A stretch of 36,972 nt of DNA from Bacillota bacterium (GTDB lineage: Bacteria > Bacillota > Clostridia > Lachnospirales > Lachnospiraceae), in NCBI GenBank assembly GCA_023415595.1, contig JAEZJW010000177.1, forward strand, positions 1-36,972, read 5' to 3'. The first letter of the stretch is position 1, and each line of letters starts with the position of its first letter. The notes under the pieces were generated by a model. The model was given only the letters and a program-made list of their open reading frames with translations, did no database searches and was not told the origin of the DNA. Below are positions 8,906 through 16,407 of this stretch, piece by piece. A program made the position numbers and the translations under genes.

Positions 8906-9256
8906 TTGGACAGAAGAAATGAATTGAAACAACAATATAAACTAAGAAAGACAGAGATGGGAATTTATGTAGTCCGGTCTATCATTAAGAAAATGTGTAT
9001 CATCCAGTCAACACCAGATCTGAAGGGTGTCATGAACGGAGCAAAATTTAAGCTGCAGACAGGAAATTACCCTAACCGTGAGTTACAGAAGGATTGGAAC
9101 GAGTTTGGGGAAGAGAATTTTATTATCGAGATTCTTGAGAGACTAGATTACGATACAGAGGAATCCAAAACGGATTATAGGGAAGACTTAAAGCTTATGG
9201 AGCTGATCTGGGACGAAAAATTACAGAGGGAAGGCTACATATACTATAAAAGATAA
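8906..9256 (+). CDS. GIY-YIG nuclease-family small protein
   Basis: 116 residues from a TTG start, which follows AGGGAG. The centre contains MGIYVVRSI, corresponding to the GIY part, and an FGEENFIIEILERLD segment typical of short GIY-YIG proteins. The second motif (YIG) is degenerate: CIIQSTPDLKGVMNGAKF, with IQS where YIG is expected. Such stand-alone domains are common in Clostridia and mostly uncharacterised. It could be a structure-specific nuclease or an inactive relative. It has no evident operon partner. Confidence 0.7.
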   Translation: MDRRNELKQQYKLRKTEMGIYVVRSIIKKMCIIQSTPDLKGVMNGAKFKLQTGNYPNRELQKDWNEFGEENFIIEILERLDYDTEESKTDYREDLKLMELIWDEKLQREGYIYYKR

Positions 9257-9373
9257 AGAACGATATTCCTTATAAATTATAGAGGTAGGCTCATGGAATA
9301 ATCGAAAGTCTCAGAGCAAGCTAAACTGTAAACCAGGTATTCAGAATGCAGAAAATTAGACCAAAAGAAACAC

Positions 9374-9402
9374 TTGACAATAGTTTGACATCAAACTATA
9401 AT
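9374..9402 (+). promoter_or_regulatory. Consensus promoter of the marR-type gene
   Basis: Perfect TTGACA (9374-9379) and TATAAT (9397-9402) with an ideal 17-bp spacer. The predicted start falls at about 9409, which is the A of an in-frame ATG, so the mRNA may be leaderless. Confidence 0.8.
9382..9397. promoter_or_regulatory. MarR operator 1, inside the promoter spacer
   Basis: Perfect dyad AGTTTGA-CA-TCAAACT filling the space between the -35 and -10 boxes. A near copy lies at 9850-9865, before the hydrolase gene. Binding would occlude RNA polymerase, giving autorepression (inference). Confidence 0.8.
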
Positions 9403-9408
9403 AGAACT

Positions 9409-9831
9409 ATGAATACAAGAGACGTGATATCATTAATTTCAAAAATCAGACAGAAGGTCAATGGGTTTATCGTTTCGGAGCTATCCGGCAATGGTATGGA
9501 GGGCATCGTTGTATCCCATGGGGATATCCTTTATGCACTTTTTCAGAAGAAGAGGCTGACGATGGCTGAGATAGCCGGGAGGATCGGCAAGGATAAATCA
9601 ACGGTAACAGCCCTGGTAGATAAACTGGTGAAGCTTAACCTTGTAACGAAGGAACGGGATTCGGCAGATTCCCGTGTTGTTTACGTCGTTCTTACCGCGA
9701 AGGGGCAGGAATTAGAGCCGGTATTTGAGGCTATCTCTAAGAATTTACTCGAGGTGTTTTATAGCGGCATTACTGAGGAGGAGAAGCAGACGTTGCTTCA
9801 GATCCTGAGTAAGATAGATCAGAACTTCTAG
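9409..9831 (+). CDS. MarR-family transcriptional regulator
   Basis: 140 residues from the ATG at 9409. The MarR winged helix is clear: GDILYALFQKKRLTMAEIAGRIGKDKSTVTALVDKLVKLNLVTKERDSADSR in pieces, with wing residues DSADSRVVYVVLT, then a helical dimerisation tail. An upstream in-frame ATG at 9346 would add 21 residues, but that stretch contains the promoter and operator and has no good ribosome site. The downstream ATG therefore fits better, and it coincides with the predicted transcription start. The gene probably represses itself and the alpha/beta hydrolase 55 bp downstream, since matching operators precede both. The ligand is unknown; it may be the substrate of the hydrolase. Confidence 0.9.
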   Translation: MNTRDVISLISKIRQKVNGFIVSELSGNGMEGIVVSHGDILYALFQKKRLTMAEIAGRIGKDKSTVTALVDKLVKLNLVTKERDSADSRVVYVVLTAKGQELEPVFEAISKNLLEVFYSGITEEEKQTLLQILSKIDQNF

Positions 9832-9849
9832 GTTTAATTATATCCAAAT

Positions 9850-9865
9850 AGTTTGATATCAAACA
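9850..9865. promoter_or_regulatory. MarR operator 2, before the hydrolase gene
   Basis: AGTTTGA-TA-TCAAACA, with a perfect 14-bp core at 9851-9864, shares 14 of 16 positions with the site at 9382-9397. I see no convincing separate promoter here, so it may act as an internal roadblock or in cooperation with site 1. Confidence 0.7.
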
Positions 9866-9886
9866 AAATGAAGAGGAGGAATTATT

Positions 9887-10723
9887 ATGTTGGATTATAC
9901 GAAACTTTTGCCGCCCCATACGGAGAAGTATATAGGGGAGAATGATTTATTCCTGGAGGTATATCAAGGAGTGGGCAGTACGGATACTAAGGGCAAAAGA
10001 CCACCCTTGTTATTCCTGCACGGGGCTTATACCGGGAGCTGGATGTGGAGCAAATTTATACCGCATTTCATCCGAAATAGCTGGAACTTCTATGCCATGA
10101 ATCTGAGGAGCCATTACAAAAGCAGAAGCATGGATATGACGAAGATTACCTTCGAGGATTATCTGGCGGATATCAGGCTGGTGATTACGGAGATAACAAA
10201 GGAAACCGGATGTCCTCCGGTTCTGATCGGTTTCAGCCTGGGTGGGATTCTCGGTCAGAAGATTGCCGAATCGGAGGACCTCAGTGGTCTGGTACTGATC
10301 GATTCCAGCATATGTCGGGAGGTTTATGACCGCGCACCTTATGTAGCACGGCAAGACGGCTCTCTGGGGATGATTGTTCCGGCGCCGGACAGAGAAGAAC
10401 AGTCGAGCATTGATGAATCTGAGGAGGATATCCTGTTCCAACGAAAGTATCTCTCCATGGAATCCTCAAGAGCTTTCCTGGCCTGCGGCTGCTGGATCAA
10501 GGGAGTGGACGGTATCTCAGTGGACAATAAGCTGATTAATTGCCCGGTTCTGGTAATACGGGCTGTGAACAGTGAGGAGGATGACTTAAGGCTCAGGGCG
10601 GAAGCGGATTATTTCAATGCAGAGCATGGCGGGATTCATAATTCTACTCACACCGGACTGCTGATTGGGCAGAGATATCAGGAGACAGCAGGGCAGATAT
10701 TATTCTGGTTGGAAAATCTGTAG
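9887..10723 (+). CDS. Alpha/beta-fold hydrolase
   Basis: 278-residue cytoplasmic protein without a signal peptide. It has an oxyanion-hole type LLFLHGAYTGSWMW (about 41-54), the nucleophile elbow GFSLGG with Ser117, and a late His255 in THTGLLIG. The acid residue is probably the Asp or Glu near VIRAVNSEEDD. This is the Abhydrolase_6 pattern, which covers esterases, lipases, C-C hydrolases and haloperoxidase-like enzymes; the substrate is unknown. The start follows AAGAGGAGG. It lies directly after the MarR gene, with a copy of its operator between them, and is probably its regulatory target. Confidence 0.85.
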   Translation: MLDYTKLLPPHTEKYIGENDLFLEVYQGVGSTDTKGKRPPLLFLHGAYTGSWMWSKFIPHFIRNSWNFYAMNLRSHYKSRSMDMTKITFEDYLADIRLVITEITKETGCPPVLIGFSLGGILGQKIAESEDLSGLVLIDSSICREVYDRAPYVARQDGSLGMIVPAPDREEQSSIDESEEDILFQRKYLSMESSRAFLACGCWIKGVDGISVDNKLINCPVLVIRAVNSEEDDLRLRAEADYFNAEHGGIHNSTHTGLLIGQRYQETAGQILFWLENL

Positions 10724-10744
10724 TATATTATATATACTTTCTGT
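10722..10744 (+). terminator. Weak AT-rich hairpin after the hydrolase
   Basis: AGTATAT (10722-10728) and ATATACT (10732-10738) flank a 3-nt loop, followed by TTTCTG. The stem has few G-C pairs, so termination may be inefficient. Confidence 0.3.
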
Positions 10745-10834
10745 ATTTTCTAAATTCCGATAAAGTGTTAATATATAGGTATTGGATTGATGCTCTCAAA
10801 TGGAGAAGGGAAGTGGACCGCAGCAGGATTAATA

Positions 10835-10863
10835 TTGTTTTAGGAGTAAATATATGGTAAACT
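10835..10863 (+). promoter_or_regulatory. Promoter of the mraY-like gene
   Basis: TTGTTT at 10835-10840, 17 bp, TAAACT at 10858-10863. A leader of about 55 nt runs to the ATG at 10926. Confidence 0.5.
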
Positions 10864-10925
10864 AATCATAATCGGTGCATGTCCGCATGTACTCAAAAAA
10901 ACACATGTAAAAGGAAGAAGAGACA

Positions 10926-11897
10926 ATGATTTATAATATCCTGGAAGTTCCGAATGAAAAACTTATAGCATTGATCGGTATCATATTCGCATTCACAATT
11001 ACCTGCCTCCTGCTTTACCGATGCGGTAAGCTGCTTCCAAGGGATGCGGGAAGAGAATTTGCTCATGATGGTAAATTATCCGCCGGTAAACCCAGAGGTG
11101 CCGGGTTCTTATTTATTATCGCGTTAATCATCTCGTCAGCTATTTTTAATAAATTGGATCGGGAAATCATCGTATATCTGGTTTATGTAGCTGCAGCAAT
11201 GATTACAGGATTTCTGGATGACTGTGCGAAAACACCCTGGGGCGAATATAAGAAAGGCGTATTGGATTTTATCATCGCACTGATGGTGGCGGTATCCTAT
11301 CTGCAGTTCAATAACAATACGATAACGGTTGAATTAATCGGTAAAAGTTATGTGATCCCTCCCGTTTTATTTGTGATCGGCACAATTGTACTGGTCTGGA
11401 CCTCGATCAATGTCACGAACTGTTCGGATGGGGTGGATGGTTTATCGGGCTTATTGGCAATCATGTCCCTGATGACGATATTCCTCATAAACTACCTGAA
11501 GGGGCAAAGTTCGGAATTTAATTATTTGATTATACTGTTCTCCATGTGCATTCTGGCATACCTCTGGTATAACATTACACCCAGCATTATGATCATGGGG
11601 GATGCGGGCTCCAGGGCAATGGGATTGTTCATCAGTATAGCTATCTTGAAGACGGGCAGCCCGCTGTTATTCATACCGGTGGCCTTTGTCCTGATACTGG
11701 ATGGCGGTTTAGGGCTGCTTAAGATATTCCTGCTTCGTTTCCTGAAAATCAGAATTCTGAAGGATACCAGAACTCCTCTCCATGATCATGTCAGGAAGGT
11801 CTGGGGATGGTCAAATACCCAGGTAGTATTCCGTTTTGCGACGGTACAGATCCTGATCTCCATCGCTGTAATCTATATGATTTTATTAAGATATTAA
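10926..11897 (+). CDS. mraY: Phospho-N-acetylmuramoyl-pentapeptide transferase (MraY)-like membrane protein
   Basis: 323 residues with about ten membrane segments. MraY family signatures are visible: KPRGAGFLF near the N-terminus, the Asp pair in LDDCAKTPWGEYKK, NVTNCSDGVDGLSG (MraY has N-x-T-D-G-x-D-G), MGDAGSRAMG, and PLHDHVRKVWGWSNTQVVFRF near the end. MraY attaches phospho-MurNAc-pentapeptide to undecaprenyl phosphate to make lipid I. No other cell-wall (dcw) genes surround it, so it may be a paralogue or the sole copy moved away from the cluster. Other members of this GT4-like family use different sugars, but the DHVR...GWS motif favours MraY. Confidence 0.85.
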   Translation: MIYNILEVPNEKLIALIGIIFAFTITCLLLYRCGKLLPRDAGREFAHDGKLSAGKPRGAGFLFIIALIISSAIFNKLDREIIVYLVYVAAAMITGFLDDCAKTPWGEYKKGVLDFIIALMVAVSYLQFNNNTITVELIGKSYVIPPVLFVIGTIVLVWTSINVTNCSDGVDGLSGLLAIMSLMTIFLINYLKGQSSEFNYLIILFSMCILAYLWYNITPSIMIMGDAGSRAMGLFISIAILKTGSPLLFIPVAFVLILDGGLGLLKIFLLRFLKIRILKDTRTPLHDHVRKVWGWSNTQVVFRFATVQILISIAVIYMILLRY

Positions 11898-11998
11898 AAG
11901 ACTGTTAAATTACTTTCAGCGTGACAGCTTATCATGATTTACAGAACAGATAAACGAACCTAATTGCATTTGGTATGGAAATGGGAAGGAGTTATTCT

Positions 11999-12745
11999 AT
12001 GGATCTGACAAAGGATCAAATATATGAAATTATGAGAAATGAGAAATACCCGCTGTCTCTGAAGTATGATTTTGACTGGATTATTGAGAATTCCATGGGT
12101 TCCCATTGCCTATGGCTGCAGGAGGCTCTGGCTCGGGCGATGGAGCTTAAGGCAGATATGAAGATTCTGGATATGGGTTGTGGTAAGGCGATCAGCTCCA
12201 TATTTCTGGCGAAGGAATATGGCTGCCGTGTATGGGCTGCGGATCTATGGATCGATGCCACGGATAACTGGAAACGGATATGTGAAGCCGGGGCAGGAAA
12301 TCTGGTGTATCCAATTAAGGCGGAAGCACATGCATTACCGTTTGCGGATGAATTCTTCGATGCAATCGTAAGCATAAACTCCCTGTTTTTCTTTGCTGCC
12401 GAAGAAGATTATCTCACAAATCATCTGATTCGGAACGTAAAACCCGGTGGACAGATCGGTATCATCCTTCCCGGCTTCTATCAGGAATATCAGGATGGAA
12501 TCCCGGAGGATATAAAGCCTCATTGGATTGATCAGCTGAATAACTGGCATACATTGGAATGGTGGGTGGACCATCTGAATAAAACCGGTATGGTGGAGCT
12601 CTTAACAGCAGATTATCTTCCTGATAATGAGGGGCATGACATGTTTATAAAATCTACAATGATCTACAACACCCACGAGCTACCCATCCATGTACTTGCA
12701 GGTGACAATATTACATATATGAGAATTGTTGCAAAGAGAATATAA
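11999..12745 (+). CDS. SAM-dependent methyltransferase, class I
   Basis: 248 residues. The Rossmann SAM site reads ILDMGCGKAISSIFLAKEYG (about residues 54-73), followed by an acidic loop VWAADLW and the motif IV/post-I region FFDAIVSINSLFFF. It resembles Methyltransf_11/25 enzymes acting on small molecules; the acceptor is not identifiable. The ATG at 11999 is preferred to the in-frame ATG at 11975 because AAGGAG sits 7 nt upstream. It stands alone between the mraY-like gene and a lipoprotein. Confidence 0.88.
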   Translation: MDLTKDQIYEIMRNEKYPLSLKYDFDWIIENSMGSHCLWLQEALARAMELKADMKILDMGCGKAISSIFLAKEYGCRVWAADLWIDATDNWKRICEAGAGNLVYPIKAEAHALPFADEFFDAIVSINSLFFFAAEEDYLTNHLIRNVKPGGQIGIILPGFYQEYQDGIPEDIKPHWIDQLNNWHTLEWWVDHLNKTGMVELLTADYLPDNEGHDMFIKSTMIYNTHELPIHVLAGDNITYMRIVAKRI

Positions 12746-12820
12746 CAAAATTAAGGGAACCATTTATACCAAATCCACGTCTAATAGTTGTAATACAAAA
12801 TAATAAGAGAGGTGGATGTT

Positions 12821-13675
12821 ATGAAGAGAAACTTATTTGTTAAATTAATCGTGGTCCTTATGACGATTGCTCTGCTTACCGGATGCCAGTCCTCGGGAGC
12901 TGTTATAAATTCCTCAGACGGACAGAAGGATACCGTAGAAGCGGGCGACAATGCTACTGAGAAGGAGGATACTGTAGAATCCGGCTCGGATAAAAGTACG
13001 GACGGGGATGATAAGGAAACCGGTAATACGCCGGTCAATCAAGGGATTACAGTGAACCAGATTGAGTTCGAAGTAATCGATATAGCAACTCTATCTGAAG
13101 AGCTGCTCAGCGAGATCGAAGCATTAAAGGTCCAGAAGGGATACGAATTCTGGCAGCAGGAGGATGGTTCCTTCCTGATTCTGATCAGTGCAGGCGAGAA
13201 GCTGACCGGAGGCTATGGCATCGAAGTAGAGTCTATTGAGGACAATGAAGGCAAAACATATATTTATGTGAAAGAAACAGAACCGGAGGGTGACATGAAT
13301 TTACAGGCACTCACCTATCCCTTCGTGGTAATAAAGGCAGCAGGTATTACAGATCAGTTTGTCATCCTTGATCAGGACCAAAACGAATATCCCCGCATGG
13401 CAGCAGTGGATCAGGCAGCCGGTGATGGCAGTGGATTATTTGATACGGTTCTCAGACTCAGCGAGGACTTTCAAAACCCTGTTACCGGTATTTATCAAGG
13501 CCAGATTGACAATCATTCCATAGAGGTTCTGGTAGGAGAAGAGTATATGACCTTCTCTGCGGACGATATCGGTCAGTTCTTAAAGGGAATTGAAGTTGGA
13601 GATAAGATAGAGATTATGAGAGCAATTTCTCCTTCGGACCAGGTTACAGTTGAAAGTATAACTAAGGTACAATAA
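12821..13675 (+). CDS. Lipoprotein with a PrcB-like domain
   Basis: 284 residues. A lipoprotein signal peptide (KRNLFVKLIVVLMTIALLTGC) is followed by an acidic, Thr/Asp-rich linker to about residue 65. The middle region (about 80-175) resembles the PrcB C-terminal domain: FWQQEDGSFLILISAGEKLTGGYGIEVESIE and KETEPEGDMNLQALTYPFVVIKA. The C-terminal part (about 185-284) looks like a small beta domain with YQGQIDNHSIEVLVG and is not recognised. PrcB was described as a protease complex subunit in spirochaetes; its function in Firmicutes is unclear. The ATG at 12821 is preferred over a GTG at 12812 because GAGAGGTGG precedes it at correct spacing. Confidence 0.8.
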   Translation: MKRNLFVKLIVVLMTIALLTGCQSSGAVINSSDGQKDTVEAGDNATEKEDTVESGSDKSTDGDDKETGNTPVNQGITVNQIEFEVIDIATLSEELLSEIEALKVQKGYEFWQQEDGSFLILISAGEKLTGGYGIEVESIEDNEGKTYIYVKETEPEGDMNLQALTYPFVVIKAAGITDQFVILDQDQNEYPRMAAVDQAAGDGSGLFDTVLRLSEDFQNPVTGIYQGQIDNHSIEVLVGEEYMTFSADDIGQFLKGIEVGDKIEIMRAISPSDQVTVESITKVQ

Positions 13676-13721
13676 TTTCTTGGCTATTGTAAGCCCCGAA
13701 ATAAATACTGCATTGCATAAA

Positions 13722-13757
13722 AATCCCCTGCTCTCCGTTAAGGAGAAGCAGGGGATT
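13722..13757. terminator. Shared terminator between the PrcB-like gene and the decarboxylase beta gene
   Basis: AATCCCCTGC (13722-13731) pairs perfectly with GCAGGGGATT (13748-13757), with CTCC/GGAG pairing inside. On the minus strand it is followed by TTTTTATGC, so it best serves the minus-strand operon; it may also stop the convergent plus-strand transcript. Confidence 0.85.
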
Positions 13758-13761
13758 ATCT

Positions 13762-14898
13762 TTAACCAAATAATGCAAGCAGTACACCGGCTGCTACGGC
13801 AGAACCGATTACACCGGCCACATTCGGGCCCATTGCAAACATGAGAAGGTAATTGCCCGGATTTGCTTTCTGACCTTCCACCTGTGAAACCCTGGCGGCC
13901 ATAGGTACAGCAGACACACCGGCGGAGCCAATCAAGGGGTTAACCTTACCCTTTGTAATCCAGCACATTAGCTTTCCGATCAGCAGGCCTCCGATGGTAC
14001 TGAACATGAAGGCAACCAGTCCGAGGAAAATTATGCCGAGGGTTTTTGGCTTCAGAAATTCTGACCCAACAGCAGTCGCTCCTACGGTAACACCCAGGAA
14101 TATTGTTACGATATTGATCAGCGCATTCTGTACAGTCTCAGATAAGCGTTCCACAACACCTGATTCCCTGAACAGGTTACCCAGCATCAGCATACCGATC
14201 AAGGGAGCAACGGAAGGAAGCAGAAGGATACATAACATAGATACGATAATTGGAAATAATACCTTTTCCAGTTTAGATACCTTACGCAATTGTACCATTT
14301 GGATCTTCCGCTCCTTATCGGTTGTCAACAGCCTCATCAGCGGTGGTTGGATTAATGGGATGAGTGCCATGTAGGAATAAGCTGCTATCGCAATGGACGC
14401 CAGAAGCTTCGGAGCCAGTCGTATGGTAAGGTAGATGGCAGTCGGACCATCTGCACCACCAATGATACCGATGGAAGCAGCCTGCTCAGGAGTGAAGCCA
14501 ATAACTGTTGCTATAATAAAGGCGACGGCGATACCAAATTGTGAACCCGCACCGATCAGCAAGCTGCTGGGACGTGCAATCAACGGACCGAAATCCGTCA
14601 TAGCCCCGATACCTAAAAATATAAGAGAGGGGTATATTCCCTTTTTAACACCTAAGTATAAGTAATAAAGTAAGCCGCCGGCTTCCTCGGAGCTGGGCGG
14701 TGCATCCATCAGACCTGTCAGAGGCAGATTGACAAGCAGCACTCCAAATGCAATCGGTAATAAAAGAAGAGGCTCATATTTTCTTACTACCGCCAAATAT
14801 ATAAGGATACATGCTACCAGCAGCATAACGGCAGATTGCCATGTCATCGAAGCAAAACCTGAAGTTTCCCATATCTTAATCAATGAATCTCTAAACAC
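13762..14898 (-). CDS. oadB: Sodium-ion-translocating decarboxylase, beta subunit
   Basis: 378-residue integral membrane protein matching the OadB/GcdB/MmdB family throughout: LIFLGIGAMTDFGPLIARP, the long conserved core GGADGPTAIYLTIRLAP, and the C-terminal AGVSAVPMAARVSQ and FAMGPNVAGVIGSAVAAG. The beta subunit couples decarboxylation of a carboxybiotin intermediate to sodium export. The carboxyltransferase (alpha) and biotin-carrier subunits are not in the window, so the substrate (oxaloacetate, methylmalonyl-CoA or glutaconyl-CoA) cannot be named. A gamma-like small subunit lies 45 bp upstream in the same direction. The start follows AAAGGGGG. Confidence 0.93.
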   Translation of the reverse strand: MFRDSLIKIWETSGFASMTWQSAVMLLVACILIYLAVVRKYEPLLLLPIAFGVLLVNLPLTGLMDAPPSSEEAGGLLYYLYLGVKKGIYPSLIFLGIGAMTDFGPLIARPSSLLIGAGSQFGIAVAFIIATVIGFTPEQAASIGIIGGADGPTAIYLTIRLAPKLLASIAIAAYSYMALIPLIQPPLMRLLTTDKERKIQMVQLRKVSKLEKVLFPIIVSMLCILLLPSVAPLIGMLMLGNLFRESGVVERLSETVQNALINIVTIFLGVTVGATAVGSEFLKPKTLGIIFLGLVAFMFSTIGGLLIGKLMCWITKGKVNPLIGSAGVSAVPMAARVSQVEGQKANPGNYLLMFAMGPNVAGVIGSAVAAGVLLALFG

Positions 14899-14943
14899 TT
14901 TTTGTCCCCCTTTGCTTTTTGAAAATCAATGTGAATAATCAAG

Positions 14944-15093
14944 TTAAGAATCAGTATCAGCTGAGTGATTTCTACTTTCTAATAAACGTACTGCTGAGGA
15001 AAATAGTCGCAGTATAGCCCACAGCATGCCAAGTACAACAAATACAACCGCCATACAGAATAATGCAACTAATACACTTTCAATGAAAGACAC
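14944..15093 (-). CDS. Small OadG-like (gamma) subunit of the sodium-pump decarboxylase
   Basis: A 49-residue reading frame starting with GTG at 15093 behind GGGAGG. It has one membrane helix (about residues 6-28, VLVALFCMAVVFVVLGMLWAI in parts) and a short polar tail, which is the layout of OadG subunits. The gamma subunit anchors and stabilises the complex in known oxaloacetate decarboxylases. The position directly upstream of the beta gene supports the call. It is shorter than typical OadG (about 80-130 residues), so the metal-binding, Pro-rich tail is missing. Confidence 0.75.
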   Translation of the reverse strand: MSFIESVLVALFCMAVVFVVLGMLWAILRLFSSAVRLLESRNHSADTDS

Positions 15094-15140
15094 TTGTTTT
15101 ACCTCCCTTCCATCATTATGGCCCCTAGCTGACAGTTCAT

Positions 15141-15173
15141 AAAAAAATGGAGTGCTTTATTAATAAGCTCTCC
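15141..15173 (-). terminator. Terminator-like hairpin in the leader of the oadG/oadB operon
   Basis: Read on the minus strand: GGAGAGCTT (15173-15165) pairs with AAGCACTCC (15157-15149) with one A-A mismatch, followed by ATTTTTTT (15148-15141). It lies between the predicted promoter and the GTG at 15093. No minus-strand gene lies upstream that it could terminate, so attenuation is possible. Confidence 0.55.
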
Positions 15174-15238
15174 ACCCTAAAGCTGAAACTTGAAACAGTA
15201 AATCACTGCCAACCGGTAATAAACAATATTATGTCAAA

Positions 15239-15267
15239 ATGTTAACACATACATTTTTAGTCGTCAA
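15239..15267 (-). promoter_or_regulatory. Promoter of the oadG/oadB operon
   Basis: On the minus strand TTGACG (15267-15262), 17 bp, TAACAT (15244-15239). The leader to the GTG would be about 140 nt. Confidence 0.45.
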
Positions 15268-15292
15268 TCCTTTGATGCAATAAAATCTCCTA

Positions 15293-15406
15293 TATCGGCA
15301 AATTCTTCAAAAAGTTTTACCGTTGATTACCAATAGATACTTTCTTAGTAATAATTTTACGTAGTTATACTTACAATGTATAATTTTTACTAAGAATCTG
15401 CCGATA
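15293..15406. repeat. Inverted repeats in the 370-bp gap between oadG and the coiled-coil gene
   Basis: TATCGGCAAATTCTT (15293-15307) matches the reverse complement of 15392-15406 at 14 of 15 positions. A second pair, TTCTTAGTAA (15342-15351) and TTACTAAGAA (15387-15396), shares part of the right arm, so the two pairings exclude each other. TATAAT at 15379-15384 lies just before the right arm, without a good -35. Otherwise I see no gene in this gap beyond the minus-strand promoter and hairpin listed separately. Confidence 0.6.
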
Positions 15407-15462
15407 AGGAATCATATGGAATAAGTTCTCAGGAGAAGTATTACCTCAGGGAGGAGGAAAGC

Positions 15463-16302
15463 ATGAACGTTAATAAGAACAGGCTAATTTCACAAGGCAG
15501 GGAGAATCTATCAGATCAAGCTAATGTAAAAGGAAGCAGTAGTAATCATCGGAAGGGAAATTGGGAGAAACGGAATCTTAAGGACACCTTATTCACAGGG
15601 AATAAAGAGGAAACCCAGGCGGGCCGGATATCCGAGAAGAAATCCCTGGCTCGAAAACAGGCACTAAAAACAATTCTTGACCAACTTGCCAAAGACAGTA
15701 ACATGGATGATAAGATGGTGGCCAGACGCAAACACCAAAGTGCTTTATCCCAGGAAGCCTCTAAAGCTCAGGAACAGCTGGATCATTTGAAGGAGCTTGA
15801 GGAGCAGTATAAGGATGTGATCGGGGGGTCAGCGGACAAGGAAGATATTACCTTAAAGGAATATGACAAGATGCAGAAGGTCTGGGAAATGAGAGTGGAG
15901 GAAGCAAATGCGGGCATCACCGGGGAAAACCGGGCAATTGAATCCGTTAAGCTGGCCAAGCTTAAGACGCATCCTATGATTGATGCTCAGATAGAAGAGG
16001 AAAACATCCTGGAAGAAGCTACGAAGGACATTACCGAAATGATTTTAGCAGATGTGAAGGATCAAGTGGATGAATCCATCAGGAAAAAACAGAAGGTAGC
16101 CGAAGAAATGGCAGAAAATGAAAAGGCTGAGGAGCATAGAAGCGAACCAGCAACGAAAACGGCTGAGCCTAAGGATGCTAAGAAGCTGCAGGATGCTGAA
16201 GAACAGCAAAACAGACTGAAGACAGAGATTAAGAATATTCTTAAAAAGAATAAAGTAACAGAAGAGGACATTAAGGGACTATTAATGGATGAACAGAGAT
16301 AG
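15463..16302 (+). CDS. Charged coiled-coil protein of unknown function
   Basis: 279 residues, cytoplasmic, very rich in Lys, Glu, Ala and Gln, with no membrane segment. Residues about 65-280 are mostly predicted alpha helix with heptad-like spacing. The central part, IESVKLAKLKTHPMIDAQIEEENILEEATKDI, resembles conserved hypothetical proteins I associate with Lachnospiraceae, but I cannot name a domain. The first 60 residues are polar and probably disordered. The start follows GGGAGGAGG. An unusual inverted-repeat region lies upstream and a strong terminator downstream, so it is a single-gene unit. No function is assigned. Confidence 0.75.
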   Translation: MNVNKNRLISQGRENLSDQANVKGSSSNHRKGNWEKRNLKDTLFTGNKEETQAGRISEKKSLARKQALKTILDQLAKDSNMDDKMVARRKHQSALSQEASKAQEQLDHLKELEEQYKDVIGGSADKEDITLKEYDKMQKVWEMRVEEANAGITGENRAIESVKLAKLKTHPMIDAQIEEENILEEATKDITEMILADVKDQVDESIRKKQKVAEEMAENEKAEEHRSEPATKTAEPKDAKKLQDAEEQQNRLKTEIKNILKKNKVTEEDIKGLLMDEQR

Positions 16303-16355
16303 TATCAAGGAATCATCCGGACAGTATGTATAACTAATTCGAGGGTGTTAAACTA

Positions 16356-16395
16356 AAAATCAGATACCATGGGCGTTACCATAGTATCTGATTTT
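16356..16395. terminator. Bidirectional terminator between the coiled-coil gene and the chemotaxis receptor
   Basis: AAAATCAGATAC (16356-16367) and GTATCTGATTTT (16384-16395) are perfect complements; CCATGG and CCAT extend the stem. A and T runs at the ends suit both strands. It sits between convergent genes. Confidence 0.85.
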
Positions 16396-16407
16396 ATTCA
16401 TTAATAG

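Noticed and set aside
15149..15185. AGGGTGG in the oadG leader, like the start of a T-box motif
   Set aside because: The rest of the T-box signature (ACCGCG) is missing and the leader of about 140 nt is too short for a T-box with its stem I, so the match is probably chance.
15293..15406. Inverted repeats considered as the ends of a small mobile element
   Set aside because: No target-site duplication is visible at the ends, the element would be only 114 bp, and I saw no second copy in the window. A regulatory structure is more likely.
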